Of a DNA stretch of 64,000 nucleotides, positions 9,147 to 17,125 are shown piece by piece; the stretch's first letter is position 1; each line of letters opens with the position of its first letter. The notes below the pieces were generated by a model, which had not been told where the DNA came from, made no database searches, and saw only the letters and a list, made by a program, of their open reading frames with translations. The stretch comes from Hymenobacter sp. 15J16-1T3B (GTDB taxonomy: Bacteria > Bacteroidota > Bacteroidia > Cytophagales > Hymenobacteraceae): assembly GCF_020711235.1 (NCBI RefSeq), contig NZ_JAJFAV010000003.1, positions 1 through 64,000 of the forward strand. The letters are read 5' to 3'. Position numbers and translations under genes: made by a program.

Positions 9147-9653
9147 CTACAGCTGCACCGGGCGCGAGGCCGTCAGGCGCTGGCGGTGGGCCGAGGTGAG
9201 CACGTAGCGGCCGGCATTGCCCACTTTGGCCGCCCGGCTCAGCGGCGCCGCCTCGGGCGTGCCCACCAGCACGCCGGCCAGCGTAGCGCCGTAGGGCATC
9301 ATTTCCACGGTGCCCAGGGCCAGGTGCGGCTGCTGGGCCGACACGGTCACCACCGGGCGCATGGGCTCGTAACCGAGTACGGTGGGCTGCAGGCGGTACT
9401 GGCCGAAGGGCACGTTGTGGAAGGCAAACGAGCCGTCGGCGCGGGTGGCGGCGGTGGCCACGTACGCGCCGTCGGCGGCGCGCAGCAGCACCACGTTGGC
9501 CTGCGGAATGGCTTCGTGGCTGCCGCCGTCGTGTAGGGTGCCGCTGAGCTCACCGCCGGCGGCGGGCTTGGGCGCGGCGGCCGGGGCGTACAGGGCCACC
9601 GAGGCCAGAGCCAGCACCGAGAGGAATAAGCGGAAAGGAGCGTAGGTTTTCAT
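9147..9653 (-). CDS. Small secreted CarboxypepD_reg-like protein
   Basis: 168 aa. Signal peptide (MKTYAPFRLFLSVLALASVALYAPA), then one carboxypeptidase regulatory-like beta-sandwich: GELSGTLHDGGSHEAIPQAN, VVLLRAADGAYVATAATRAD, GSFAFHNVPFGQYRLQPTVL. The same domain opens TonB-dependent receptors, including the one encoded at 10191, but here it is the only domain, followed by a ~45-residue tail. It resembles the 146-aa protein at 12927. Function unknown; a periplasmic or surface accessory to receptors is a guess. It has its own promoter (9806-9837). Confidence 0.75.
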   Translation of the reverse strand: MKTYAPFRLFLSVLALASVALYAPAAAPKPAAGGELSGTLHDGGSHEAIPQANVVLLRAADGAYVATAATRADGSFAFHNVPFGQYRLQPTVLGYEPMRPVVTVSAQQPHLALGTVEMMPYGATLAGVLVGTPEAAPLSRAAKVGNAGRYVLTSAHRQRLTASRPVQL

Positions 9654-9805
9654 AGCTGAGAAAGGCAGAAGTGCGGGAAAGGACGGGGCGGATCAGGGGG
9701 CCGAGCGGGCAGCCGCGGTACTGCCTCGACGGGGCCGGCTGGTCCGGCGGATGGCTTAGCAACCAAGTAGTTAGCGGCGGCCGGGTGGTTGGTCTTGCAA
9801 CGCTA

Positions 9806-9837
9806 CAAAGGTAGCCCAGGGCAGTAGCGCACATCAA
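9806..9837 (-). promoter_or_regulatory. Bacteroidota-type promoter for the 9147-9653 gene
   Basis: On the minus strand a perfect TACCTTTG (-7 box, 9806-9813) lies 21 nt downstream of a TTG (-33 box, 9835-9837), matching the Bacteroidota primary sigma consensus. The leader to the ATG at 9653 is about 145 nt. Confidence 0.6.
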
Positions 9838-10190
9838 TCGCACGATGATGTGGGCGGGGTCATAATCGGCGTTTCCAGCGCCGAAAGGCTGTTTTTACAA
9901 CCAAAAAAATTGCCGGCTTCGGCTATAACCACCAGCCGCGCCGCGGGCCCTAACATGCTTGGGTGATGCCGGCCCTTCCAAAACAGCTGCCGGACCAAGC
10001 ATCGTCGAGCGCCTCCACTGCCAAGCCTGGGTTTCACTCATTCACCAGCACCCGGAATCCTACGTGTAAGGCGCTGCGACTATGCCTAGTCCGGCAGCTC
10101 TGTTGTGGTGGTGGTCAGCGGCGGGTTGCCAGTCGGTAGGTCAGGCAACAACCCCGCAAGTAGACGTCCGCGCCGCCCCTGTTCACCCGA
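9838..10190. other. 353-bp intergenic stretch, no convincing gene
   Basis: It lies between the promoter of the 9147 gene and the 3' end of the receptor gene. A 67-codon minus-strand frame (9834-10037) has no recognisable content. A 27-residue minus-strand fragment (10034-10114) ends in LHVGFRVLVNE, which loosely resembles the C-terminus of FGE-sulfatase (SUMF1) domains. Nothing else stands out. Confidence 0.4.
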
Positions 10191-12653
10191 TTACCCGCCG
10201 AAGCCGCCCCCGCCGCCCTGCGGCTGGTTGTCGATTTTCTTCGACGGCTTGGTGTTGCCCAGGAACCAGGAGAAGCCCAGGTACCCGACCCGCGACTCCC
10301 ACTTGCTGTAAGAAGTGGCCGCGTACTGCGTTTCGGGCGTTTTGACGAAGGATTCGGAGCGGTTGCGCAGGGTGTTGAACAAGTCCGACACCCGCAGCGT
10401 AAGGGCGGCCCGGTCGTTGAAGAGGCGCTGGCGCAGGGCCAGGTCAATCGAACCTTGCGGGGCGAAGCGGCCCTGCGAGGTCAGCACGGCGGCGCGGTAG
10501 TTGCCGGTCAGCTGGATGTCCAGTTTGGGCGTGGGCGTGAAGGAATTCATCACCCGGGCCGTGCCCGACACCGTCCGGCGGCTCGATTCGTTGCCCGTGG
10601 CGGCCGTGATGCTGGTTTGGAACAAGGAGCCGTTGGCCGTCAGGCGCCACCACTTGGCCAGCGGCTGGTTGATGCTCAGCTCGGCGCCGTAGCTGTACGC
10701 CTTGCCAAAGTTGTCGGCGTACTGGGCCGTGATGAGGGCGCCGTTGCCGTAAAGGCGGCTGGCCACGCTGTCGATGGCCGTCAGGCGCTGGATGGCGTTG
10801 GTGGTCTGGCGCAGAAACAGCGTCGAGGTCACGTTGGCCTGGCCCCAGGTCAGCTGGTGGCCCAGCTCCAGGGCGTTGATGTACTCGGGGCGCAGCGTCG
10901 GGTCGCCGATGCGGTAGCTGCGCTGGTCCTGCCACAGCGGAAAGGCCAGCAGCTGCATGAAGTTGGGGCGGTTCAGGCGGCGCGAGTAGCTGAGCTGCAG
11001 GCGCTGGTCGTGGGCCTTGATGTTGCGTACCAGCGTGCCCGAGGGAAACACGTTCAGGTATTCCAGGCGGAACGGACCGCGGCCGTTTTCTACCTCGCCG
11101 CTGGTGTTGGTGTACTCGGCGCGCAAGCCGCCCTGCACGCTCCAGGGCCCGAATTCGCGCTGGTAGGTGGCGTAGCCGGCCTGGGTGTACTCGCTGAAGT
11201 CGTAGGCGTAGGAGCGGGGCGCCACGCGGTCGAAGCCGCCGTCGGGACGCTGCTGCAGGAAGTCGCCGGTGCCGCCGTTGGTCTGAAACTGGCCCTTCAG
11301 GCCGGCGTCGAAGCGGGTTTTCTCGCCCAGCGGGTGCACGTAGTCGACTTGCCCGGCCACCCCGTGCAGGTTCACCAAAAACTGCTGCTTCCACTGCAGC
11401 AAATCGGCGGTGGCGCTGCCTTCGGTGTTGCGCTGGCCCACTTCCACGTCGGCGTGCAGGTAGGTATAGGTGGCGCTGCCCGTCAGCTCCCGGCCCTTGT
11501 GGGCCTCCCAGGTGCGGCGGTAGTCGGCCGACACGTCGGTGTTGTCTACGTTTTCGCGGCTCGAGAATTCGCTGTTGATCTGCCGGGTGCCGTCCGCGTT
11601 GGTAATGGTGGCGGCCTGCGTGCCTTCGTTAAGGCCGCGGTTAATATTGGGCTGCACCGCCACGGTCAGGCTCTGGTTGGCCGGCAGCGTCAGGTCGAAG
11701 CCCAGGCGGCCGCCGTAGTTGCGGTTGTGGCGCACGTTGGTGCCCCGTTGGAAGGTCGTCACCCGCTCGCCGAGCAAGTAGGCGTCCTGGTCGGTGCTCA
11801 TGCGGCTGCGGAAAATCATGTCGCGCCCGTCGGCCGAGCCGAAGTAATTCACTTTGCCGGCCCGGCGGTTTAGGCTCACGCTGCCGTTGTACTTGTCCTG
11901 GGTGCCCACGGTCAGCGCCGCTTGCCCGTTCCAGCCGTCTTTCTTCTGCTTTTTCAGGATGATGTTGATGACCCCGCCGGCCCCGGCCGCGTCGTAGCGG
12001 GCCGAGGGGTTGGTCACCACTTCCACTTTCTCGATGCTGCTGGCCGGAATCTGCTCCAGGCGGTTGCCGCCGCCCCCGTTGGCCGCCCCCGAGGGCTTGC
12101 CGTCGATGAGGATGGTGATGTTGGAGGAGCCGCGCATGCTCACCGTGCCGTCGGCCGATACGGCCACCGAGGGCACGTTCTGCAGCACGTTCACGGCCGT
12201 GCCGCCCACGCTGCTCAGGTCCTTCTCTACATTAATGACCTTTTTATCCAGGTTGTCCTGCACCGCGGCCCGCTCCCCGGTCACCGTCACACCGCTGAGT
12301 TGCGTGGTGGTGGGCTGCAGCGCCACGTTGCCCAGGTCCAGGGTGCCGTTTGGGCCCACCGTCACCGGCCGGCGCAGGGCCTGGTAGCCGAGCACGGTGG
12401 CGCGCAGGGTGTACGTGCCGGCCGCTACTTTCTCCAGGCGAAAACGACCGGTTTCGCTGGTCTGGGCTCCCGTTACCAGCGTCGAATCCTGGCTGCGAAA
12501 TAGCACCACGTTGGCAAAGGGCAGCGGCTGCTGGTTGCTTCCGTCGAGCAAGGCGCCGGTGATGCCGCCGGTGGTCTGGGCTTGCAAGGACAGCGGAGCA
12601 GTCAGGGCCAAGGTGGCAGCGCAGCAGGTTTGGAAAAAGGAGAGAGAGTTCAT
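10191..12653 (-). CDS. TonB-dependent receptor-like outer-membrane beta-barrel protein
   Basis: 820 aa. Signal peptide (ends SLQAQ), a CarboxypepD_reg-like domain at ~27-110 (GGITGALLDGSNQQPLPFAN), then a plug domain (VINVEKDLSSVGGTAVNVLQ, MRGSSNITILIDGKPSG, IPASSIEKVEVVTNPSARYD, GVINIILKKQKK). A long barrel of the OMP_b-brl_3 type follows. This layout is that of Bacteroidota TonB-dependent receptors that import or sense ligands across the outer membrane. There is no SusD-like neighbour, so a glycan SusCD role is unlikely. The C-terminus ends in an odd glycine-rich tail (QPQGGGGGFGG) instead of an aromatic residue. A 24-bp dyad lies upstream at 12718. Confidence 0.88.
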   Translation of the reverse strand: MNSLSFFQTCCAATLALTAPLSLQAQTTGGITGALLDGSNQQPLPFANVVLFRSQDSTLVTGAQTSETGRFRLEKVAAGTYTLRATVLGYQALRRPVTVGPNGTLDLGNVALQPTTTQLSGVTVTGERAAVQDNLDKKVINVEKDLSSVGGTAVNVLQNVPSVAVSADGTVSMRGSSNITILIDGKPSGAANGGGGNRLEQIPASSIEKVEVVTNPSARYDAAGAGGVINIILKKQKKDGWNGQAALTVGTQDKYNGSVSLNRRAGKVNYFGSADGRDMIFRSRMSTDQDAYLLGERVTTFQRGTNVRHNRNYGGRLGFDLTLPANQSLTVAVQPNINRGLNEGTQAATITNADGTRQINSEFSSRENVDNTDVSADYRRTWEAHKGRELTGSATYTYLHADVEVGQRNTEGSATADLLQWKQQFLVNLHGVAGQVDYVHPLGEKTRFDAGLKGQFQTNGGTGDFLQQRPDGGFDRVAPRSYAYDFSEYTQAGYATYQREFGPWSVQGGLRAEYTNTSGEVENGRGPFRLEYLNVFPSGTLVRNIKAHDQRLQLSYSRRLNRPNFMQLLAFPLWQDQRSYRIGDPTLRPEYINALELGHQLTWGQANVTSTLFLRQTTNAIQRLTAIDSVASRLYGNGALITAQYADNFGKAYSYGAELSINQPLAKWWRLTANGSLFQTSITAATGNESSRRTVSGTARVMNSFTPTPKLDIQLTGNYRAAVLTSQGRFAPQGSIDLALRQRLFNDRAALTLRVSDLFNTLRNRSESFVKTPETQYAATSYSKWESRVGYLGFSWFLGNTKPSKKIDNQPQGGGGGFGG

Positions 12654-12717
12654 AGCGAGGAGCGGTGAGTGAAAGAGCTGACGTTACGTCGCACTAAAGG
12701 AACCTGTGAGTGGCTAG

Positions 12718-12741
12718 TACTGTGTAAAGCAAGGTACATGG
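12718..12741. promoter_or_regulatory. Dyad element, copy 1 (upstream of the receptor gene)
   Basis: On the minus strand it reads GTACCTTG-CTTTA-CACAGTAC, an imperfect inverted repeat 65 bp upstream of the receptor start. It matches a second copy at 13620-13643 at 22 of 24 positions. This looks like a shared regulator-binding site; the regulator is unknown. Confidence 0.55.
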
Positions 12742-12819
12742 CCGAAAAAAAGGCGGAATTATCCGCGGGCATTTATTAGGCATTATTCCAAGGCAAGATT
12801 GGAGCCGACCAGGGTCCGG

Positions 12820-12855
12820 GGAGTCAGGTTGTCGATGGGTGACAACCCGGACTCC
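12820..12855 (-). terminator. Hairpin after the 12927 gene
   Basis: GGAGTC and GGTTGTC pair with GACAACC and GACTCC around a 7-nt loop. It lies ~70 nt past the stop at 12927 and upstream of the receptor, so it would separate the two transcripts. No clear U-tract. Confidence 0.5.
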
Positions 12856-12926
12856 ACCGGAAAGGAGCAGTAGGAGGGAACTGCCGAGGGCCGGACGCAG
12901 GGGAGCAGCGCATGGGGCAGCGGGGC

Positions 12927-13367
12927 TTAGGGCCGCGTAGCCAGCGCAACCATCGTGGCCGTTTTAGTCGAGGCCGTGGCGCTCAGCGGAATCAGTGCGT
13001 ACGTGCCCAGGTCGATTACGTCGCGGCCCGCGGCCAGCGTGATGGTTTCGTGGAGCGGCTGATAGCCAGCTACTTCTACGTGCAGAGTGTAGTGGCCGAA
13101 GGTGGCGCGGTCGAGGCGGAATTCGCCGTTTTCAGCCGTCAGGGCCCCGGCAATCAGCTGGTCACCGTTTTGGCGCATCAGCGCAACGGTAGCTTGCTGC
13201 AGCGGCCGGCCGGTGTACTGGTCGAGCAGCACGCCGGTAAAGGAGCCGGTGAGTTGCAGGGCCGGGCGGGCGGGCGTTTCAGCCAGGTTGGCCGTGGCGG
13301 GTTGGGAAACGGAAGCGGTGAAAAGGCTGGCGCTCAGCAGCGTGCGGGTCAACAGGGAAGACAACAT
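12927..13367 (-). CDS. Small secreted CarboxypepD_reg-like protein
   Basis: 146 aa with signal peptide (MLSSLLTRTLLSASLFTASVSQPATA) and a single carboxypeptidase regulatory-like domain: LTGSFTGVLLDQYTGRPLQQ, ATVALMRQNGDQLIAGALTA, GEFRLDRATFGHYTLHVEVA. It is similar in size and layout to the protein at 9147 and to the N-terminal domain of the receptor at 10191. It shares the 24-bp upstream dyad with that receptor, which suggests co-regulation. No catalytic function is visible; a periplasmic or surface accessory role is inferred. Confidence 0.72.
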   Translation of the reverse strand: MLSSLLTRTLLSASLFTASVSQPATANLAETPARPALQLTGSFTGVLLDQYTGRPLQQATVALMRQNGDQLIAGALTAENGEFRLDRATFGHYTLHVEVAGYQPLHETITLAAGRDVIDLGTYALIPLSATASTKTATMVALATRP

Positions 13368-13603
13368 GGCTTTGGAAAAGGAAAGGGTACACGAACGGGG
13401 TAAGGCCGTCGGGCAGCCGTGGCCGCGGATCCACGTAGTGCTGTCAGGTAGGCCGACTGCGGAAGAAAAACAGACGAGTCGCTGGAAGTCAGAAGGCTGG
13501 CAGGGCTCATCGCCGTGACCGGGCGGGGCTGCGGCGGGCCCCGGGGGGCGGCACCGTGGGGTTTAGAACCGGGCCTCGCACTGGTTAGATGCTTTCAACG
13601 GTT

Positions 13604-13634
13604 CAAAGGTAATTACAGGTACTTTGTAAAGCAA
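13604..13634 (-). promoter_or_regulatory. Bacteroidota-type promoter for the 12927-13367 gene
   Basis: On the minus strand a perfect TACCTTTG (13604-13611) sits 20 nt downstream of TTG (13632-13634). The -33 TTG is inside the 24-bp dyad at 13620-13643, so a protein bound there would be expected to block or modulate polymerase. The leader to the ATG at 13367 is ~235 nt. Confidence 0.65.
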
Positions 13635-13643
13635 GGTACTTGG
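13620..13643. promoter_or_regulatory. Dyad element, copy 2 (overlaps a -33 box)
   Basis: On the minus strand it reads GTACCTTG-CTTTA-CAAAGTAC, an inverted repeat with one mismatch between 8-nt arms. It is a 22/24 match to the copy at 12718-12741. Its overlap with the promoter core supports an operator role. Confidence 0.6.
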
Positions 13644-14038
13644 TAAATTTTTTTATTGGGAAGTTTCAAAGCTCAGAAAGGCAGGGGAAGCGGGGCGTTA
13701 TGCAGCGGTAGATGTAAGCGCAACGACAAGGGTTGCCCGGCATGAAAAAAGTACCGGAAGTCGCGCGGCATTCAACTAAGGCCGCCGGCAGGAGCAAATA
13801 GGAGAGAGTCGGCCGGCGGCCGCGGTTCCGCCGGCCTTTCACTCACTCATTCACTCAGGCTACTGACTACGAAACGATTCGTAGGTTGCATGAAGTATTG
13901 AACGAGCTGAATATTTTTTTTCGACTCGTTCCGGCGGCCCCGGCAGGGCGGCCCAAAAGCGGCGTCAGCGGGGGCTAAGCGGCTTTCGGGGGTATAGATG
14001 GCAAGCGCGTGGCAGGCGTTGCCTGAGCATAAAAAAAT
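13644..14038. other. Intergenic stretch without a convincing gene
   Basis: It holds an AT-rich run at 13644-13665 (TAAATTTTTTTATTGGG) and a GC hairpin near 13780-13822 (GGCCGCCGGC with GCCGGCGGCC). A 74-codon minus-strand frame (13847-14071) has no family resemblance. I see no RNA gene. Confidence 0.4.
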
Positions 14039-14068
14039 AACGCTCGGCCTCCGCAGAGGTCGAGCGTT
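14039..14068 (-). terminator. Intrinsic terminator of the MORN-repeat gene
   Basis: On the minus strand a 13-bp stem (AACGCTCGACCTC/GAGGCCGAGCGTT, one G-U) is followed directly by ATTTTTTTATG. It lies 25 bases beyond the stop at 14093, a textbook factor-independent terminator. Confidence 0.85.
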
Positions 14069-14092
14069 CAAGTGGTTAGCAGCCCAAAAAAA

Positions 14093-15505
14093 TTATTTGC
14101 TGCCCGCGGGTAGCTCCTGGCCGTTGCGGAAAGTTTTCTTCTGCTGCACCGTTTTGCCGTCGGCCGCGAAGTAGCTCCACACGCCCGTTTCGCGGTTGCT
14201 GCGGAACTGGCCCTGCACTTCCAAGGTGCCGTCTTCGCGCAGCTGGCGGTAGGCGCCCACCTTGTTGCCCGATTTCCACGTGGTTTCGCTGCGCAGCTTG
14301 CCCGAGGGGTAATATTCCTGCTCCAGCCCGCTGGCGCGGCCGCCCTCGTAGGTCAGCTTGCGCTGCACCTGTCCGGTGGGGTGGTAGGTCAGTTGCTCGC
14401 CCACCAAGCGGCCGCCCGCGTAGGTTTCCTTACGTTGCACCTGCTTGCCCCCGGGATAAAACGTGCGCCAGGAACCGCTGCGCTGGCCGTTCTTGTATTC
14501 CTGCTCCTCCTTCGTGCCGCCTTCTTCAAAGTAGACGGTGACCTTGCGGTCCTTGCCGGCGTTGGCGTAGCTCACGTCCTGTTCCGGCTTGCCGGACGGG
14601 TAGAAGTAGTGCGCGGCGCCCGTAAGCACGCCGCCCTTGTAGTTCTGGGTGCTCTTGACGGCGCCGCTTTCGTAGTAGGTTTTCACCAAGCCTTCGAGGT
14701 TGGCCGTGCCCGGGGCCAGTTGCTGGGCGCGCTTGGTCAGGTCGTCGCCCAGCTGGTTGGTGACGGCGCGGGTGGCGGCAGCAGCCGGCACGTAGTTGCC
14801 CTCGCTGCGCAGCTTGCCCGACGGGTAATACGTTTTGATGGTGCCGCGGCCGGTTTTGTCCATGCTCACGTCGGTTTCCAGCTGGCCGTTGTCGTACCAG
14901 GTTTTGTAGCCGCCCGCCAGCAAGCCGTTGCGGTAAGTGCCCTCGCTCTGCACCTGCCCGTTCGGAAAATAGGTGCGTACGAGGCCGTTGGGCTGGCCAC
15001 CGGCGTAGGTCATTTCCACCTGCGGCTTACCCGAGGCGTACACCTGCCGCACCACGCCGCTGGGCTGACCTTTGTCCAGGGTGGTTTCCAGTTTCAGCTC
15101 CCCCGAGGGGTGGTACATCTTAATGGTGCCGCTGGGCTGGTCGTCGAGGTAAGAGCCTTCCTGCGCGAGCTTACCGGTGGGGTAGAAAGTGCGGAATGGC
15201 CCCTGGCGCTGCCCGTCGCGGAAGCTGACTTCCAGCCGGCGCTGCCCGCTTTCGAAAAATTCCACGTAGGCGCTGTCGGGCTTGCCGGCGCGGTAGCCGG
15301 TTTGCACTTCCAGCTTGCCCGAGCGGTAAAAGCGCTTGTAGCCGCCCTCCAGCACGGTGTCGCGGCCCACCAAGGCGTGGTAGACCTCGCGCTTTTTGGT
15401 GCGGGTGGTGTCGTAATACGTCGTCAGAATGCGCGGCCGCTGGGCCAGCGCCTCGTGGGCGCCGAGCGTGAGCAGCGTCAGCAAAAGCAGCAGAATTCGA
15501 TTCAT
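14093..15505 (-). CDS. Secreted MORN_2 (YwqK-like) repeat protein
   Basis: 470 aa with signal peptide MNRILLLLLTLLTLGAHEALA. After it come about 16 copies of a ~23-residue repeat with the core Y-x-S-G-K-L (YRSGKLEVQTGYRAG, YPTGKLAQEGSYLDD, FPNGQVQSEGTYRNG, YPSGKLRSETTWKSG). These are MORN_2 repeats, often auto-annotated as YwqK-family antitoxin, a label not supported here because there is no toxin partner and the protein is exported. The repeats should fold as a beta-meander. Neighbours give no clue. It is a periplasmic or outer-membrane-associated repeat protein of unknown role. Confidence 0.82.
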   Translation of the reverse strand: MNRILLLLLTLLTLGAHEALAQRPRILTTYYDTTRTKKREVYHALVGRDTVLEGGYKRFYRSGKLEVQTGYRAGKPDSAYVEFFESGQRRLEVSFRDGQRQGPFRTFYPTGKLAQEGSYLDDQPSGTIKMYHPSGELKLETTLDKGQPSGVVRQVYASGKPQVEMTYAGGQPNGLVRTYFPNGQVQSEGTYRNGLLAGGYKTWYDNGQLETDVSMDKTGRGTIKTYYPSGKLRSEGNYVPAAAATRAVTNQLGDDLTKRAQQLAPGTANLEGLVKTYYESGAVKSTQNYKGGVLTGAAHYFYPSGKPEQDVSYANAGKDRKVTVYFEEGGTKEEQEYKNGQRSGSWRTFYPGGKQVQRKETYAGGRLVGEQLTYHPTGQVQRKLTYEGGRASGLEQEYYPSGKLRSETTWKSGNKVGAYRQLREDGTLEVQGQFRSNRETGVWSYFAADGKTVQQKKTFRNGQELPAGSK

Positions 15506-15586
15506 GCCCGCAAAAACGCAGAAATTCTGCCAAACGTGCGAAAGACGGTTAACACGGTGGCCCGCGCCAGCAACCGGCCCACCCCG

Positions 15587-15762
15587 CCGTCATTGCGAGG
15601 GAAGTGCGGCAATCCTTCCTCTAGCAGCTGTAACGCTACAATACTGACCACCCACAAAAACCAACCGCCCGAAACTGCAGAAGCCAGTTTCGGGCGGTTG
15701 GTTTATTCATGGTCGGCACTTCAGCCACGACCCATTGCTTCGATTACGCCTCGTAACGACGG
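15587..15762. repeat. Palindromic dispersed element (REP/MITE-like), degenerate copy
   Basis: The left arm CCGTCATTGCGAGGGAAGTG-CGGCAATCCTTCCTCTAGCAG matches the left arm of the element at 26504 at most positions. The right arm (15732-15762, ATTGCTTCG...CGTAACGACGG) is a decayed inverted copy. A large terminator hairpin (15659-15703) sits in the middle, as in the other copy. It lies between the MORN gene and the thiolase gene. Confidence 0.65.
15659..15703 (-). terminator. Terminator after the thiolase gene
   Basis: A perfect 19-bp stem (AACCAACCGCCCGAAACTG and its complement) with a 7-nt loop lies ~100 nt beyond the thiolase stop at 15800, nested in the palindromic element. A-rich sequence on its left gives a U-tract (GGTTTTTG) on the minus strand. 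Confidence 0.75.
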
Positions 15763-15799
15763 CCAGGGGGCCGGTTGCTGGCGCGGGCTGAGCCAGCAA

Positions 15800-16984
15800 T
15801 TACAGCTTTTCGAACACCAGCGAGCTGGCGCCGCCGCCGCCGTTGCAAATGCCCGTCACGCCGATTTTACCGCCTTCGTTTTTCATCACGTTCAGCAGCG
15901 TGGTCACGATGCGCGCGCCCGACGCCCCCAGCGGGTGGCCCAAGGACACGGCGCCGCCGTACACGTTCACCTTGGTGCCTTCGAGGTTCAGCAGCTTGTT
16001 GTTGGCCAAAGACACCACCGAGAAAGCCTCGTTGATTTCGTAGAAATCCACCTGCTCGGCCGATACGCCGGCGTGTTTCAAGGCCTTCGGAATGGCCAGC
16101 GAGGGCGAAGTGGTAAACCACTCTGGCGCCTGCTCGGCGTCGGCGAAGCCCAGCACCTTGGCCAGCGGGGTGAGGCCCAGTTCCTCGGCTTTTTCCTTGC
16201 TCATCAGCAGCACGGCGGCAGCGCCGTCGTTCAGCGTCGAAGCGTTGGCGGCCGTTACCGTGCCGCCTTCCTTGATAAAGGCGGGCTTCAGGCCCGGAAC
16301 TTTGGCGAAGTCAACCTTGGTGTATTCCTCATCGTCCTCGATAACCACGGTTTTGCCGCGCTGCTCGATGGTCACCGGAATAATTTCGTCCTTCTTTTTA
16401 CCGGCTTTGGCCGCGTTGGCGCTGCGCGTGTAGCTCTCGATGGCAAAGGCATCCTGCTCCTCGCGGGTGATGCCCATTTCCTTGGCCGTATTCTCGGCCG
16501 CGTTGCCCATGGCGTAGTTGTGATACGGGTCCCACAGGCCGTCCTTCATCAGGCCGTCAATCATTTGCCCGTGGCCATACTTAGCCCCAAAACGGGCTTT
16601 GTCGAGGTAGTAGGGCACGTTCGACATGCTTTCCATGCCGCCGGCCAGCACCACGTCGGCGTGGCCGAGCATGATGGCCTGAGCTGCCAGCATAATGGCC
16701 TTCGAGCCGGAAGCACACACTTTATTAACGGTGGTGCACTCCACCTCGTAGCCCAGTCCAGCCTTGAGGGCGGCTTGACGGGCGGGAGCCTGGCCCAGGT
16801 TGGCCGAAATCACGTTGCCCATGATGACCTGCTGCACCTCTTTGGCTTCTACGCCGGCTTTTTCCAGCGCCCCCTTCAGCGCGATGCTGCCTAGCTCGAT
16901 GGCCGACAGCGAAGCAAGGCTGCCCCCGAAGGAGCCGATGGGCGTGCGCACGGCCGAAATGACGTAGACTTCTTTGGTCTGCAT
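15800..16984 (-). CDS. atoB: Acetyl-CoA C-acetyltransferase (thiolase)
   Basis: 394 aa, standard length. It catalyses reversible condensation of two acetyl-CoA to acetoacetyl-CoA (or beta-ketoacyl-CoA cleavage) in the cytosol. The acyl-enzyme cysteine is C90 (NKVCASGSKAI), the family blocks AGGMESMSNVPYYL and NEAFSVV are present, the catalytic His is in GHPLGASGAR, and the second cysteine is C380 (GICNGGGGASSLVFEKL). Biosynthetic and degradative thiolases cannot be told apart by sequence alone. No hydroxyacyl-CoA dehydrogenase or transferase is adjacent. A TACTTTTG -7 box lies at 17058-17065 on the same strand. Confidence 0.94.
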   Translation of the reverse strand: MQTKEVYVISAVRTPIGSFGGSLASLSAIELGSIALKGALEKAGVEAKEVQQVIMGNVISANLGQAPARQAALKAGLGYEVECTTVNKVCASGSKAIMLAAQAIMLGHADVVLAGGMESMSNVPYYLDKARFGAKYGHGQMIDGLMKDGLWDPYHNYAMGNAAENTAKEMGITREEQDAFAIESYTRSANAAKAGKKKDEIIPVTIEQRGKTVVIEDDEEYTKVDFAKVPGLKPAFIKEGGTVTAANASTLNDGAAAVLLMSKEKAEELGLTPLAKVLGFADAEQAPEWFTTSPSLAIPKALKHAGVSAEQVDFYEINEAFSVVSLANNKLLNLEGTKVNVYGGAVSLGHPLGASGARIVTTLLNVMKNEGGKIGVTGICNGGGGASSLVFEKL

Positions 16985-17057
16985 GATGGTAAGTAGGGTA
17001 GGGTTGGGAATGAGTTCGAGGCGGGAAAGGGGGCGGCCCGGCGGGCGGACAGCGTGC

Positions 17058-17065
17058 CAAAAGTA
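17058..17065 (-). promoter_or_regulatory. -7 box upstream of the thiolase gene
   Basis: A perfect TACTTTTG on the minus strand about 75 nt upstream of the thiolase ATG. No good -33 TTG at the usual spacing, so this is only a partial match. Confidence 0.4.
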
Positions 17066-17125
17066 GCAGGATTTTCCGGCCAGTCGGCCAGACTGCCTAA
17101 CGTTTGTTTGCCTATAACCGCAAAC

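Noticed and set aside
9834-10037. 67-codon minus-strand frame
   Set aside because: No family resemblance, and it overlaps the promoter region of the 9147 gene.
13847-14071. 74-codon minus-strand frame
   Set aside because: No recognisable content, overlaps the MORN gene terminator, and lacks a signal or domain.
14093-15505. MORN_2 protein as an antitoxin
   Set aside because: The YwqK antitoxin label is an annotation habit; the protein has a signal peptide and no toxin partner.
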